Counted from the stretch's first letter, positions 33,250 through 45,504 are shown. The stretch: DNA of 64,000 nucleotides from Incurvaria masculella (GCA_946894095.1 OX335651.1:4920501-4984500); one strand, 5' to 3'. Numbers and translations are program-made. The notes: a model not told the origin generated them from the letters alone.

Positions 33250-36200
33250 GTGAAACGAAAACCTATTATTATGCCAGCCGAGAATCATTCCAAAATTGTT
33301 AAGATAATGAACAGCGCCTATGAGCTCTTGGCTCGAGGTAATGTTAATCCGGGAACTGTAAAAAAGTTCATAGAGCACGGTGATATCATTCTACGGCGTC
33401 TCAGAAAATTATTGCGTGTGTGTGTGTGTGTTCGCGAAAAACTGCATTTACTTACAACCATTGGCCAAGTGGAGTGCATCAAAAAAAAATTAGAGAAACT
33501 GGGTAAGAAGGGTCGATTGAGGCGGCGTGAGAGGCGCAGTGACAGAGTGCGATGGAAGGACCTTCAGACGGCGTTTAAAAAACGAATTCGCACTGGATTA
33601 ATTGTGAACTTGAAGCATTTGGATGCCACCGGGTTTTTCAATGATGCTCTTGCTCTTTTCAGACGACGAATCGAAAATGCATTAAAAAGGGAAAACGCTC
33701 TGAAGATAAACGCCATCTTGACTGCTGAATATTGCAAATTGAACAGTGATGGCGGGGAAGTGATCGACACCAAATATTTTAACACGGCAAATGCAGCCAT
33801 CTTTCAGTCCACCCATCTAGTTGACTGGTTCAACTATCACGTTCGAGAACCCATTCTCAAGGACATAGAGGAGTTTCAGGAGCGTGATTCTGGTTGGTCT
33901 CTGCACTCTGTCACCAGCCTCACCATCAACGTCAACAGATACAACCCAATGCGTGGTAGCACTTTCATTGACCTACCTCTTTCGATTAAGCTGAAAAAGG
34001 CATGCCTCAATTTAAAAAATCCTGACAATCAATGTTTTAAGTGGGCTGTTCTATCAGCGCTGCATCCGGTTGACCGTAGTGATAACCCATATCGCCTATC
34101 GAAATATCAACCCTATGAAAATGAGCTGAACTTTGATGGGATTGAGTTCCCAGTCATGCTGAAAGATGTGATGAAATTTGAAAACCAGAATCATCCATCA
34201 GTTAATGTGTACATACTACAAAAATCAAAACCAGAGCATTTCAGTGTATCACCCGCTCACGTAACCGCGCTCAAAAAGGATACTCATGTCAACCTGCTGC
34301 TTATACAAAATGTATATGCTAGCGAAGAAGGGAGCGAGTCAGAAGAATCAGATGATGAGACTCCAGTAAAATTTCACTACGTTTGGATTAAAGATCTCTC
34401 GCGCTTGGTCAGCAGACAACTTTCAAAGAAGAAAACAAAAAAGTACATCTGTGACCGCTGCCTGCATTACTTTGGCACTAATCAGAAGCTTCAAGCTCAT
34501 GAAGCTGACTGCAGCAACTTGAACAAGTGCAAGGTGACACTACCCACATCAAAAGACAACATTTTAAAATTCAATAATTTCAAGAACAAGGAGAAGGTGC
34601 CATTCATTATATATGCTGACTTTGAGTGTTTTCTTAAGAGACCCGAACACGTACAACAACAACAACCAGATGCCAAACCTTTAAAGACCTCAGTTTATCA
34701 AATTCATGAAGCATTTAGCATCGGATACTACCTGAAATGTAGCTACGATAATTCACTCTCCCGCTATAATAGCTATCGCGGTGAGAAACCCGCAGAGTGG
34801 TTCGTCAAAGAATTGCTGCAGTTGGTCGAGGACGTTGAAACAGTTTTCTGGTGCAGAATTCCAATGGATCCGCTATCTATGGAGCAAGAGAGAGCATTTC
34901 GGTTTGCCTCAACATGTCACATTTGTGAAAAACCACTGCTCAACGAGAAGATTGTACGCGACCACTGTCACCTCACAGGAAGATATCGGGGCCCAGCACA
35001 CGAACACTGCAACCTGAACTACCAACATTCTCGAACCATCCCCGTTGTATTTCACAACCTCAGCGGCTATGACAGCCATTTCATCATAAATGAGATATCC
35101 ACATGTTTTGAGGGGCGCGTAGACGTCCTCCCCATTAGCATGGAGCGGTACATCTCATTTACGAAACATCTCAAGGGCAGTGACATATCATTAAGATTCA
35201 TTGACTCATTCCGCTTTATGGCATCATCCCTCGACGAGCTGGCTGGCTACTTGACTGAGCTGAGCATCATCAAAGCAGAATTCCCGCAGTTTGATGACGA
35301 TCAACTAAAACTGCTGAAGAGAAAAGGGGTATTCCCCTACGAGTTCCTCGATACACGTGACAAGTTGGAAATGGTTGTGGAACTACCTACTAAAGATCAG
35401 TTTTATAGTCACCTTACTGATAGCACTATCTCCAATGAGAACTACGAACATGCCAAAAAAGTTTGGTCGCAGTTTAATATAACATCTTTGGGTGAATACT
35501 CGGACCTATATCTCAAGATTGATGTGATACTCCTTGCCGAAGTTTTTGAAAATTTTCGATTTAACTGCTTGCAAGCCTACGGATTGGATCCAGCCCACTA
35601 CTATACGACACCAGGACTAACATGGGATGCGATGCTCAAGTTCACCAAAATTAAACTGGAACTACTCACAGACATCGACATGATGATGTTCATTGAGCGT
35701 GGTATCAGAGGGGGAATAAACCAATGCAGCAACCGCTATGCAAAAGCTAATAACCAATACATGGATGACTTTGACCCACAAGAAGAATCCAAATATTTAC
35801 TCTATTATGACGTCAATAACTTGTATGGCTGGGCCATGACGCAGTACCTACCCTATGCCGGCTTTCGGTGGACTGATCATGAGATAAATTGGGACGTATC
35901 TGATGAATCACCAGTTGGATATATCCTCGAGGTTGACCTTGAATATCCCGAGTGCCTCCACGATGCCCACCGCGATCTCCCCCTATGTCCAGAGCAAATG
36001 AAACCACCGAAAGCGAGAGAATCCAAACTCTTAACAACCCTCTACCACAAGTCCCGATACATACTACACTATCGAAACCTTAAACAGGCAGTAAGGCTTG
36101 GACTCAAGGTAGTGAAAATTCACCGCGTTCTAGAGTTCAGCCAAGCCCCATGGCTCAAGAGGTATATCGACCTCAACACCAACATGAGAAAGCATGCGAG

Positions 36201-36999
36201 GAATGAGTTTGAAATAAATCTATACAAATTAATGAACAATGCCGTATTCGGCAAGACAATGGAGAACGTGAGGAAGCGGGCTACCATCAAACTGATTACA
36301 AAGTGGGGTGGTAGATATGGTGCTGAAGCAGTCATCTCCAAGCCGAATTTTCACAGTCTTGCTATTTTTTCGGAAAATTTCGTAGGGATAAAGTTGAGCA
36401 ATACCAAGGTTCTACTTAATAAACCAATCTATGTTGGCCTAGCAGTGTTGGATCTTTCAAAGACATGCATGTATGACTTCCATTATGGCTACATACAAAG
36501 AGAGTTTCAAGAAGACGCTAAGCTGCTCTACACAGATACCGACAGCCTCATTTATGAGATAAAATGCCCAGATGTATACAAGATCATGAAGCGAGACGTC
36601 CAGTACTTTGATACGTCCAATTATCCCACCGACAACGTTTTCGGCATGCCACAATTAAACAAAAAGGTTGTCGGTCTTATGAAGGATGAATGTAATGGCC
36701 GCATAATGACAGAATTTGTAGGCCTTCGCAGCAAAATGTATAGTGTGCGCGTCGAAGGAGAAGACCACTTAAAGAAAGTGACAGGAGTTAAGGCGGCGGT
36801 GGTGCAGCGAACTATTGGTTTTAATGATTACATGGAATGCCTTCATAAATCAATGATAAAGGAGAGATCTCAATACATATTTAGATCCAAACTACACCTG
36901 GTGCAGACAAAACGACGAACAATAGTCACCATCAAAATGAGGTTCAAAAAACAAGTTGCCAAGTTGCTGGTGATGAACTTGGATGAAATTGTTCAATGA
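33250..36999 (+). CDS. Polinton/Maverick-type protein-primed family B DNA polymerase
   Basis: Uninterrupted 1249-codon ORF, no introns. The domain order fits DNA polymerase type B (organellar/viral). A basic N-terminal region is followed by a C2H2-like finger (C401, C404, H417, C421). The 3'-5' exonuclease has Exo I D457/E459, Exo II N603-D608 and Exo III Y754-D758. A recombination-endonuclease-VII/HNH-like insert lies between Exo I and Exo II (C556, C559, H572, C573, H574, C587). Palm motifs are A (D854 in DVNNLYG), B (KLMNNAVFGK, from K993) and C (TDTDS, D1096/D1098). All catalytic positions are present. A second in-frame Met 10 codons downstream is an alternative start. No integrase, packaging ATPase, protease or capsid gene of a full Polinton is seen nearby, so this is an isolated pol gene: a fragment of an element, a solo virus-like insertion, or a co-opted gene. 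Confidence 0.88.
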   Translation: MKRKPIIMPAENHSKIVKIMNSAYELLARGNVNPGTVKKFIEHGDIILRRLRKLLRVCVCVREKLHLLTTIGQVECIKKKLEKLGKKGRLRRRERRSDRVRWKDLQTAFKKRIRTGLIVNLKHLDATGFFNDALALFRRRIENALKRENALKINAILTAEYCKLNSDGGEVIDTKYFNTANAAIFQSTHLVDWFNYHVREPILKDIEEFQERDSGWSLHSVTSLTINVNRYNPMRGSTFIDLPLSIKLKKACLNLKNPDNQCFKWAVLSALHPVDRSDNPYRLSKYQPYENELNFDGIEFPVMLKDVMKFENQNHPSVNVYILQKSKPEHFSVSPAHVTALKKDTHVNLLLIQNVYASEEGSESEESDDETPVKFHYVWIKDLSRLVSRQLSKKKTKKYICDRCLHYFGTNQKLQAHEADCSNLNKCKVTLPTSKDNILKFNNFKNKEKVPFIIYADFECFLKRPEHVQQQQPDAKPLKTSVYQIHEAFSIGYYLKCSYDNSLSRYNSYRGEKPAEWFVKELLQLVEDVETVFWCRIPMDPLSMEQERAFRFASTCHICEKPLLNEKIVRDHCHLTGRYRGPAHEHCNLNYQHSRTIPVVFHNLSGYDSHFIINEISTCFEGRVDVLPISMERYISFTKHLKGSDISLRFIDSFRFMASSLDELAGYLTELSIIKAEFPQFDDDQLKLLKRKGVFPYEFLDTRDKLEMVVELPTKDQFYSHLTDSTISNENYEHAKKVWSQFNITSLGEYSDLYLKIDVILLAEVFENFRFNCLQAYGLDPAHYYTTPGLTWDAMLKFTKIKLELLTDIDMMMFIERGIRGGINQCSNRYAKANNQYMDDFDPQEESKYLLYYDVNNLYGWAMTQYLPYAGFRWTDHEINWDVSDESPVGYILEVDLEYPECLHDAHRDLPLCPEQMKPPKARESKLLTTLYHKSRYILHYRNLKQAVRLGLKVVKIHRVLEFSQAPWLKRYIDLNTNMRKHARNEFEINLYKLMNNAVFGKTMENVRKRATIKLITKWGGRYGAEAVISKPNFHSLAIFSENFVGIKLSNTKVLLNKPIYVGLAVLDLSKTCMYDFHYGYIQREFQEDAKLLYTDTDSLIYEIKCPDVYKIMKRDVQYFDTSNYPTDNVFGMPQLNKKVVGLMKDECNGRIMTEFVGLRSKMYSVRVEGEDHLKKVTGVKAAVVQRTIGFNDYMECLHKSMIKERSQYIFRSKLHLVQTKRRTIVTIKMRFKKQVAKLLVMNLDEIVQ

Positions 37000-37191
37000 A
37001 CAAACCTTGGGAAGTACGGCGGCAGCGGCATTGATCATTTTCTTAGATCACTTTCTCATTTTCATTGAGAATACTTGTAATAATATACATATTATTGTGT
37101 AAGCAACTTTGTTAGTTAAGTATTTTCTATTTTTAATACATTTGCACTAAAGCTTTCTGTTTTTTTCTCTTAACCTGTGTTCTTGCCTTAA

Positions 37192-37563
37192 GGTCGGCCC
37201 GTAAGTACGACCTGAAAATTTCGCCTCCCATACAAACGTAGTTTACTAATGATTTGAAAACCACTGTTCCAACTTACTTGATATTTGGTATCTAATATTA
37301 GGCTACAAATATCTGTGTCTGCATGCCTTTGTTTTTTCCGTAAATGTATTCTGGGTCAAACCACAGAGAAAAAAAAATTCGTATGAAGATTTTCTTTTTG
37401 CATTAATTTCATTCGGTTTGGATTTTTCAAAAAAACAAAAGCATGCAGTCACAGATATTTGTTACCTGATATTAGATATTAAATATCAATTTGATTGGAA
37501 TAGCGGTTTTTCAAATGATTAGTAAACTACGTTTGTATGGGGAGCATAGCTTACGGGCCGTTC
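37192..37563 (+). mobile_element. TTAA MITE, family C
   Basis: TTAA at 37188-37191 and 37564-37567; terminal ggtcggcccgtaag / cttacgggccgttc. It lies about 190 bp after the polymerase stop. Confidence 0.87.
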
Positions 37564-37961
37564 TTAAGCTGTTCTACCAAAAATGGTTTGGCATTAGCAT
37601 TTAGATCTCAGTATGTATTTCATTATTGTGAACTGAAAACCAGTGAAGTTTCTTTGCAGATTCTTCTATCCTGAATTGATCAAATCCGCAGATCAGTTCA
37701 TCATGTAACTTAGAGTAGTTTGACTACCAAAAGTTTAAATGAATGATATTAAATGAAAATTAATTACCATTACTGAGCGAGTCATATTCTGTGGGCCGTC
37801 CAATTTTGTAAAGACTAATGCACTTCTCACCCTCATAAACCACCCAAATGTCTATGTTTATTCCAACCAAAGTACGCGTTGATGTAAATGCTGCTGCAAC
37901 CCATAAAGTATTTAAAAAACGAAAATATGCCCGGCCCTTCTATAACTAGTGGCTCTCTTAA

Positions 37962-38430
37962 GGTGACCCATCCCGCTCATCTCCCCATACAAAAGGGGAA
38001 AGAAGATCACGCCCATATTTCTTATCAGAGATCCAAAATTTTGCTCAAAAGAGCTTTATTTGATCGAACTAGATGTCTGATGACCATTGGCGTTGCAAAA
38101 TTATGTTTGGTTTCTAAGTTATAAGGTCCGAAAGTTCGAATTTTTTGCGCGTTTTATACAATAACTTTTGAGGTGGATTACGCAATGATAATGTAAGAAC
38201 ATCTTAAAAGATGTTTTACTACAGCGGTCGTGGTTTACTTTTAGCTATAAGTCGTTTTGAAATTAAAATTTTCGTAAATCGTACCAAATCATACACTATG
38301 CACATTGTCTTTTTTGTGGACATGTTGCAGCTTCCTCATCACGAAGCCTGTCTTATTCATTGGAACAGGGAAGGTCCCAGAGCGCAACAGCACGGTTTTG
38401 TACTGTGCCCGCGAATGAGTCAGGCCCGCC
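37962..38430 (-). mobile_element. TTAA MITE, family B (first of a second tandem pair)
   Basis: TTAA at 37958-37961 and 38431-38434. Minus orientation relative to the 17360 copy, with an internal deletion near 38206. Confidence 0.87.
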
Positions 38431-38434
38431 TTAA

Positions 38435-38946
38435 GGTGGCCCAACCCGCTCAACTCCCCATACAAACGGGGAAAGAAGATCACGCCCATATTTCTTATCA
38501 GAGATCTCAAATTTTGCTCTAAAGAGCTTTATTTGATCGAACTAGATGTTTGATGACCGTTGGCATTGTAAAATTGTGTTTGGTTTCTAAGTTATAAGGT
38601 CCGAAAGTTAGAATTTTTCGCACGTTTTATACAATAACAACAAATAACAAAAAGATTAGTCATCAGCCATAGCTTATTTAATTAAGATTTATAATCTATT
38701 TGGTTTTTGTAAGATTTTTGACTACAGCGATCGTGGTTTACTTTTAGCTGTAAGTCGTTTTGAAATCAAAATTTTCGTAAATCTTACCAAATCATACACT
38801 ATGCACATTATCTTTTTTGTGGACATGTTGCATCTTCCTCATAACGGAGCCTGTCTTTTTCTTTGAAACAGAGAAGGGCCCAGAGCGCAACAGCACGGTT
38901 TTGTACAGTGCCCGCGAATGAGTTAGTCCCGCCGGGGTGGGCCACC
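38435..38946 (-). mobile_element. TTAA MITE, family B (second of a second tandem pair)
   Basis: Shares TTAA 38431-38434 with the previous copy; the right flank is a mutated ATAA. Same orientation as its partner. Confidence 0.85.
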
Positions 38947-39224
38947 ATAACTGTAGACCTCGCAAGTCTGTCTTTACATTGCTTAAAACTGAATAAATGT
39001 TACACCTTAAAACAAAATGCTATTATTTTTATTGTATTATTTTCAATTTATTCTTAGATAACGCTGAAGTCTTATCACAAAACAAATGTGTGGCATTTTT
39101 AACAATAAGAAATTTAAAAAAAACTAGCTCGACTAAAATATTCTATTGATTTATTGAACCTGCTCACAAGAGAATTTGTTGACAAGATGCAACCTGCTGT
39201 CAACACACCTACTGTCATGATATT

Positions 39225-39400
39225 CGTCCAACCCATCTCATAAGAACTAGGTCAGGACCTTCCTTTAATTGTACAGCTACATTAAACTGCATGGAAAACA
39301 TGGATAACTTTCATTGCCCATCGTTTATTCAATGCGATGGTACTAACCTGGGCGGGATTAACTCTACCACCCAGTTAGTAAGGAAGGTGACCTACCGTTT
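39225..39400 (-). mobile_element. SINE body fragment
   Basis: Contains catggaaaacatggataact, caatgcgatggtactaacct and ccacccagttagtaaggaag. No head. Confidence 0.62.
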
Positions 39401-39877
39401 AGTGTTTAATGTGAGTCCATTAATATAGCATTTTTGTGTTCGTTGGGGTATCCTTATAAGATCTGGAATTAGAGAAATCTTCAAACTTTATTTCATTGAA
39501 TTTTTTTTAAATGAGTATTTTTGTATTGGCTTCTCATCAGATGTTTGCTTCGAAAAATAGCAAATTTTTATACGCCTTACATAAAATTCTGACAAGAAAA
39601 ACTTAATTTTTGAGTTTCCGAGTTTGAGAGTCTGGCCACGTTGCATGGAAATGATCGATATATTGTAAAAAGTAATGTTTTTATTGTCGGAATATTTTGT
39701 TTTCTAGTAAAGTGTGCATACAAAATTAACTATTTTCGATGCTTAGATCGACCTCTAATTTTTAAAATACTTATTCTTAAAAGGTGCAGGGATCATTTTT
39801 GTAATATCTCTCCAAATCCAGTTCTTATAAGGAAACCACAGCAAACAAGTGTGATACGGTTTCCACATAAAAATTTA

Positions 39878-39985
39878 GGTCCCCTTTCTTACTAAATAGG
39901 TGGTAGGGTTAATCCTGTCTGAGTTGCCAACCATCGCACACAATGGAAGATGGTCAAAGCGGCAATTCAAAATGTCCGGAAATCA
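39878..39985 (+). mobile_element. SINE body fragment
   Basis: Contains cctttcttactaaataggtg, gggttaatcctgtctgagtt and caaagcggcaattcaaaatg. Truncated at both ends. Confidence 0.6.
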
Positions 39986-40309
39986 CGGACAAAGTGGCAC
40001 TGCTTCAACCATGTCAATGAAGCAGTGCCAGCGCAGGATCGTCCAGGAGCGCAGGAGCGGCAAATGCTTTTAAAAAACTTGGAATAAATCGACTCCAATC
40101 TATTACAATTAAGGATTCCATGTACATTCTTTCCACTGAATTTACTAATGGTACCTAGGTAATATTTCGATGTTTTCTTATTTAATGATGCCACTGGTTC
40201 AACCAATTATCCAAAAGTAGGTAGATACATCGTCGTTGACTAGCCTTTTGGACCAGCTGGGTTACTATTTATATATCTAGGATATAATTCAGCCTGGCAT
40301 CAGTACAAA

Positions 40310-40345
40310 ACGACATTAAGCCGAGCAGAGCCGGTATTTAGCTAG
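40310..40345 (+). mobile_element. 3' end fragment of the agctagt-type repeat
   Basis: acattaagccgagcagagcc, then ggtatttagctagt, matching the end of the 12395-12672 repeat. Confidence 0.45.
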
Positions 40346-40644
40346 TTATTTCCTTTTGGTTCATAATGTTTAGAAAACTTGTATTTTTCTGCAGCTAGTA
40401 TGGTTACTTGGTCGAATCTAATCCGGTGATTACTTCCGCTGTCAAGGACATGCTCGCGTATGGCTGACTTGTAAGATTCATTGTTCTTCCCCGCTCTGAT
40501 GTGCTCCGTTACCCTTGTTTGAACACTCCGCTTGGTTTGCCCGATGTAGTTCTTGCTGAAACTACAAGGCATTTTGTACACACCTAAAGACTGGAGTGGT
40601 ATCTTGTCTTTGATTGACCTCGGCATTGAATCAATCTTAGGCAT
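40342..40644 (-). pseudogene. GIY-YIG endonuclease domain of Penelope-like element
   Basis: 100-codon open piece. The GIY-YIG motif appears as GVYKMPC...NYIGQTKR, followed by QTRVTEHI and SAIREHVLDSGSNHRI. The frame continues upstream without a stop to about 40700 (GGLRKYDLKNFFKSMPKIDS), the usual linker after the RT domain. Confidence 0.78.
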
Positions 40645-41840
40645 GGATTTGAAAAAATTCTTGAGATCGTACTTGCGTAATCCGCCTACGCCTTTTACAT
40701 ATGGAAGGTTTGCATTTTGTCATTGCACATCATACCTAAGAGGATTCGGGTTTATTGGCTTCCTGCTCCAGTCTTATGTGTGAAAGTTATGTTACGTTCT
40801 CCTTATGTGTGAAAGTTCCTCTTGCACGTGTACTTGATCACATATTTTATGCGCTCTATTTATTAATGAGCTCGCCACGGACCTCGGCTGAACAGGATGA
40901 TGCGAGTTGGCATTCAGATATTTATCAGTATGTGTCGGCTTTCGGTACACGGTCTGAACTAGCGTGACATCGGCTTCCGTATGACTCATACATTCACAAA
41001 TTCCAATGTATTCTCCTTCTCGATTTCCATGGTGAACTTGATCCCTGTGTGCATGCCATTGATGTGATGGAGAAAACAATCCATATGGGTCTGTCCAATC
41101 TTCCTGATGGAAAAGGTGTCGTCTACATAGCGAAACCATATGATCGGAGGGTGTGCGCGTGTCCGCAGTCTTGAGCGCCCGTTTCTCGAAGTCCTCCATG
41201 AAGATATTTGCCACCACTGACATGACTGGAGACCCCATAGCAACTCAATCGAGTTGAATGTAGTAATTACCCTGTCACAAAACAAAATTGACATTAACAA
41301 ATTTTCTCAATTCGACAAAATGGCTGGAATCCTTTACATATGATTTTTATTTCCTGCAAGCGTTTGCAACATTTGTAAAAGGTGTTTCCACAAAAGATAG
41401 GTAGGAGAATCAATTTGACTGAGCCTGAGCGATATTTCATCTATGTGAATTTTGGGCAGTCCGTAGAATTTTGATGGTTGTGGATTGTATGCACAATCCA
41501 CAACCAGCACTTTCCTGCGCCCAGATGGTATAGGGGAATCTTAGCTGTTAATCAGAGCTGTACTCTTGAGGTTGGACTGCTTACCTTCTCGTAGGTGTCA
41601 CTATCCAGCGTTCCTTGGATTTTGCTAATGTCTATCTGTCGATAAGACTACAATTAGCATTCCTTTTGTCGGCCGATAGCACCGTCATCCTTCCGCAGAT
41701 CTTCCAGGGCTCTTCTCTCCGGTACTGTGAAGTTGCAGCTTCGCCTTCCGCATTATAAACGCAGCATCATGACCAAGTCGTTCCGCGTCCTCCCTCGGAA
41801 TCACGGAATATAATACTAGCTCGGAATGCGATTTGCACCG
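40342..41840 (-). pseudogene. Penelope-like retroelement remnant (RT + GIY-YIG endonuclease)
   Basis: Read on the minus strand. Upstream pieces near 41580-41830 resemble the N-terminal part of Penelope-like polyproteins (RALEDLRKDD-like and GTLDSDTYEKV). An RT core at 40792-41300 has MGSPVMSVVANIFMEDFE and the catalytic FRYVDDTF in a shifted frame. A GIY-YIG endonuclease at 40342-40644 has GVYKMPCSFSKNYIGQTKRS and a conserved Arg/His/Glu stretch. Many frameshifts mean the element is dead. The order RT then GIY-YIG is diagnostic of Penelope-like elements, which use this nuclease for telomere-like or target-primed insertion. Confidence 0.82.
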
Positions 41841-42111
41841 ATCACTTGCTAACACGGAAACTTCCTAGGTGTATTATTATTATGTTATGTGGTTGTATCG
41901 ACGAAATTTAGGCCCTGTAATATTTTCGAAAAGTTTACATCGCAATATTGATGTCTGACTCTGACAGTTGACAGATGTCATTGCCGGTGTGATCTGTTCT
42001 CGATCGCGTGACTTTTGTTGCCAAATTACACTGGCCAACATTTTTTTATTATTTTTTTGTAACTCATATGAAAATAACTGATCTAGATATTCGTTGTAGG
42101 GTAGAATCCAA

Positions 42112-42715
42112 TTTTTTTTAAATTTATTTATTTGGAGAATAAACAGAGACACGTACATACAACAAAAATTACATAACTACAATTATAACACTTTACCTGC
42201 CTCCTTAACAATTCTCACCAAAACACTAATAATATATAAACCAAGTTTTTAACTACCTAGTAGACACATGTAGGTATAATCATGCGCGCGCATGCTAGGT
42301 CTATGGGTATAATATAGAACATAATACATAGTAAAGGTAAGTAACTAACAATATTGTGACAATCCCATTGGACACAGAAAAAATAAAAATACAAAAAAAG
42401 TAATGTGAGCTTAAATTATGTACCAGACTGTAATGCTTTAAGAACCTTATTCCTATATGTTTGGCTCGATGATGAGTCAAACATATCGACAAGGACAAGT
42501 TTTTTGTTAAATGAGTGGCACATTCTACGAACTGGTGCCCTAAAACCTGCTATGGTTGAGGTGTTATCAACATGAAGCAGCTGTACAGAGCGCGTAGATC
42601 TACCTGGTACGTGGAAACCCACAGTCTCGAGCAGGTCTGGGCAGTTATATACCCCAGTACAAATATTGCGCAGTGTTAACAAATAACAAATGTAATGCAA
42701 TAAACAAATGTGTTA
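42112..42715 (-). mobile_element. 5'-truncated LINE (non-LTR retrotransposon) 3' end
   Basis: The minus-strand ORF (42416-42700) ends with NCPDLLETVGFHVPGRSTRS and CHSFNKKL, the extreme C-terminus seen in many insect non-LTR reverse transcriptase polyproteins. It is followed by about 300 bp of 3' UTR ending in ccaaataaataaattt, an A-rich simple tail. 5' truncation is typical of LINE insertions. Confidence 0.65.
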
Positions 42716-42938
42716 ACAAAAAAAATCTAACACGTCACGTTTTTTATTTACGTTCCTGTGTAATTTTGAATAAAATTAGTAATCACCGTTAACTAATTGG
42801 CAAAAAAAAAATTTACATGGCAGCACCGTTTCTCAAATGGCAACATTTGGAAACTAGTAACAATAATAACAGATGTCAAACGTTCAGCTGCTAGTTTTAG
42901 AAGTGTGTAGGTTAGTCCGGCGTCAAATACTTGAGTTT

Positions 42939-43047
42939 AGGTGGGCCATTCCGCTCAACTCCCCATACAAACGGGGAAAGAAGATCACGCCCACATTTCT
43001 TGTCATAGATCCTAAATTATGCTCAAAATAGCATTATTTGATCGAAA
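42939..43047 (-). mobile_element. TTAA MITE family B fragment
   Basis: About 110 bp of one end (gtgggccattccgctcaact, then the aagaagatcacgcccac region). The rest is lost. Confidence 0.7.
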
Positions 43048-45329
43048 TCACAGAAATCTGAATTATTAACTAGAACGGTCAAGAAGTCAGCTTAGTATGG
43101 AAACCGAGCGTGTCAAGCTTGGCACCCACACAACCACATCTAATACACAGATGTCGCCCGACGCGCGGCGCAACCAATCACGTGGAGCGCATCCACCTGC
43201 GTCTACACATGTCGGTGCGCGGGAAGCGCACTACCACCTTCTCAGGTCACCCGTCGGCGAACGCGTTGAGCTGGGGGTACGGAGTATCGATATTGTTATT
43301 TTGACTATCGATACAATTGAGTTCTCATATAAATAGATAGTTACATCTTTTATTTCATATTCTGCATTGTTTGGGAGTAAAATAACAAGCGCAATATTTA
43401 TAACTATTTTACGGTGCATTGAACTGATTTAATTTTTACCATATGCCAGGGAAGTTAGCGGAAAAAAACTTTTTTTTAACGATTTTAACTAAAAGTAAAA
43501 TTGAATTGTAATAACTTGCCATGCAGCTGTATTGAATTAGCATTAAGAACACTTGACATTCGCTGGGCTTTTCTTCAACTAAAGAACTAAATATACAAAT
43601 GGATGTTAACGGAGGTATGGCCCAAACGTTAACCAGGTTTCTCTAGGAATAATTAGAGCAAAAAAGGTAGGTAGCATTTTGTTTTATGACTTAAAAAAAT
43701 CATCCATCGCATAATTTTTTTGGTAATTAAATATCCACAAAATGTCTTGCAAAAAAAAAAACCAATTTTATTGCACAAGCTTTTAATATTTCTAGAGCAT
43801 TGAAATAAAAGTTTGCATATATAACGACGAAAGCAGTTATTTAAGACATGGCCAAGCGTTTCATCGATCTTGTTTTAAAAGTGAATGGACAGTTATTTTA
43901 TTGACGGGTGATATCTATTGATGAATTTTATGAAGATATTTAATAAGAACCTGTCGTTTCGAAAGCCTTGGAGCGAATTTTTTTGTTAGATCTGAGGGAC
44001 GAAAACATGTTTCCTCAAAGTGTTGAGAACATATATTCGGGCATCCATGTGGGCTCTATCCATTTCTCTTTATGTTTAATATCTTTGGGAAACCTAAAAT
44101 AAAGTCAAGTTAGTACCGGCTCTACTAATCCGCTTTCAATTAATCTAAGCTAGACCTGCCCAAAATAATATTTTGGAATCTCTCTTTTACAACAAACCAT
44201 CACGTGAACCGCGCACATCCATCAAGTAGGTTGTAAGCAGACGTAGTAGAGATAAATAAATATGTTTGTCTAAATCATTGATATAACATAGTATTAGATA
44301 CTACTAGTAACGCCGAAAATACGCCACTATATCACTGATAGACACAGCTCCATTCGGAGCATAATCAGTAGCAAGTGAGACATCGACCGAGTAACATGTA
44401 TGATATGACACATGTTAGATTCGTGAAGGGGGCCATACGGATCGTTCGATATCGATTTTAAAGCAATCGGTTCAGTATCAAAAAATAAATAAATCGCGGC
44501 CTCTGTTTCTATGATGACTGATAGTTCGTGATAAGTGAATAACTAAAAAGTTAAGCAACACATTAGAGATCGATATTATGAATTTCGTTATCAAAATGTA
44601 CTTTGTAGCCTAGCGATAAGAGCGACCGCCTCTTTTACTGGACAATATGCAAGTAATGCAAACTTTTTTGTACTTAAACATAACTGTAAGAATAGAAACA
44701 TCGATAACGCTAATTTTTGGTCCCTTCACTACCTACTACCCAAATAAGCAAAATAAACGTTCAAACGCAACGCAAATTTCATACCATAACACTAGGAAAT
44801 AAAATCGATAGCAATCATTATTTGTCACATCACTACCCAACGCGACTGCGTTAGCGGAGAAATTATTTCGAAAAATGATTTAAATATACAAATAACTGTT
44901 TTAGAGTTGGCTTACTTATGAAATGTGATGCCATTGTTTTTGTAGGACATGTTCTCGTTTCTGTTTTTGCAGATGCGCACTGAACAATTAGGCATTTCGA
45001 CAATAATCTGGAGAAACGCGCACGCGCCGCGACCCATAGTCCCAGAAGTCCATACAAAAAGTAGAAAGTAGACTTCTCTCACTTCCTCTTATCTAATTTG
45101 TAAGGGACAGGGGAGATGATTGCTATACCGGTAACCATCCGCATGTTTAAGGAATTTTGGTCGAATTTGTCCAATAATTTAGGGAAAAATACCGGGAGGC
45201 CTTTTTCTTACGCATGGTATCATTGACGGTCTTATGTCAATGGCATCGTTGAATTTTAATTTCCAACCGCCATTTTGTGTTTTAATTTGCGTACTCTGAG
45301 CAAAAGCAAGTGAAAAATAACACAAAAAC
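43048..45329. other. no gene seen
   Basis: Contains a GC-rich 200-bp block (43110-43280) open in several frames without a recognisable domain, then AT-rich DNA up to the P-element start. Confidence 0.4.
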
Positions 45330-45504
45330 ATGGAGTGGAGGCGTCCAAATCGCCCCAATGAGAGCATTTGTTCCGTGCGAGGCTGTAAAAACACTGGTAT
45401 GGACACAGTTGTTCACCGGTTTCCGAAAGTGCCGACGAGGTGTAACGACTACGTCAATATACGTTTGAAGAGTTCTGCGGTTCCTACAATATTTCCTGAA
45501 ATGG
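45330..45504 (+). pseudogene. truncated THAP-domain exon
   Basis: 58 codons with CSVRGC, HRFPK and the terminal AVPTIF motif of THAP zinc fingers. The roughly 35-40 residues that should hold the invariant Trp and the second zinc-ligand pair are absent with no intron signal, so the finger cannot fold normally. Donor gtgagt. Confidence 0.72.

Noticed and set aside
32000..39000. A complete Polinton around the polymerase
   Set aside because: No integrase, ATPase, protease or capsid-like ORF, and no long terminal inverted repeats could be seen; MITEs begin 190 bp after the stop.
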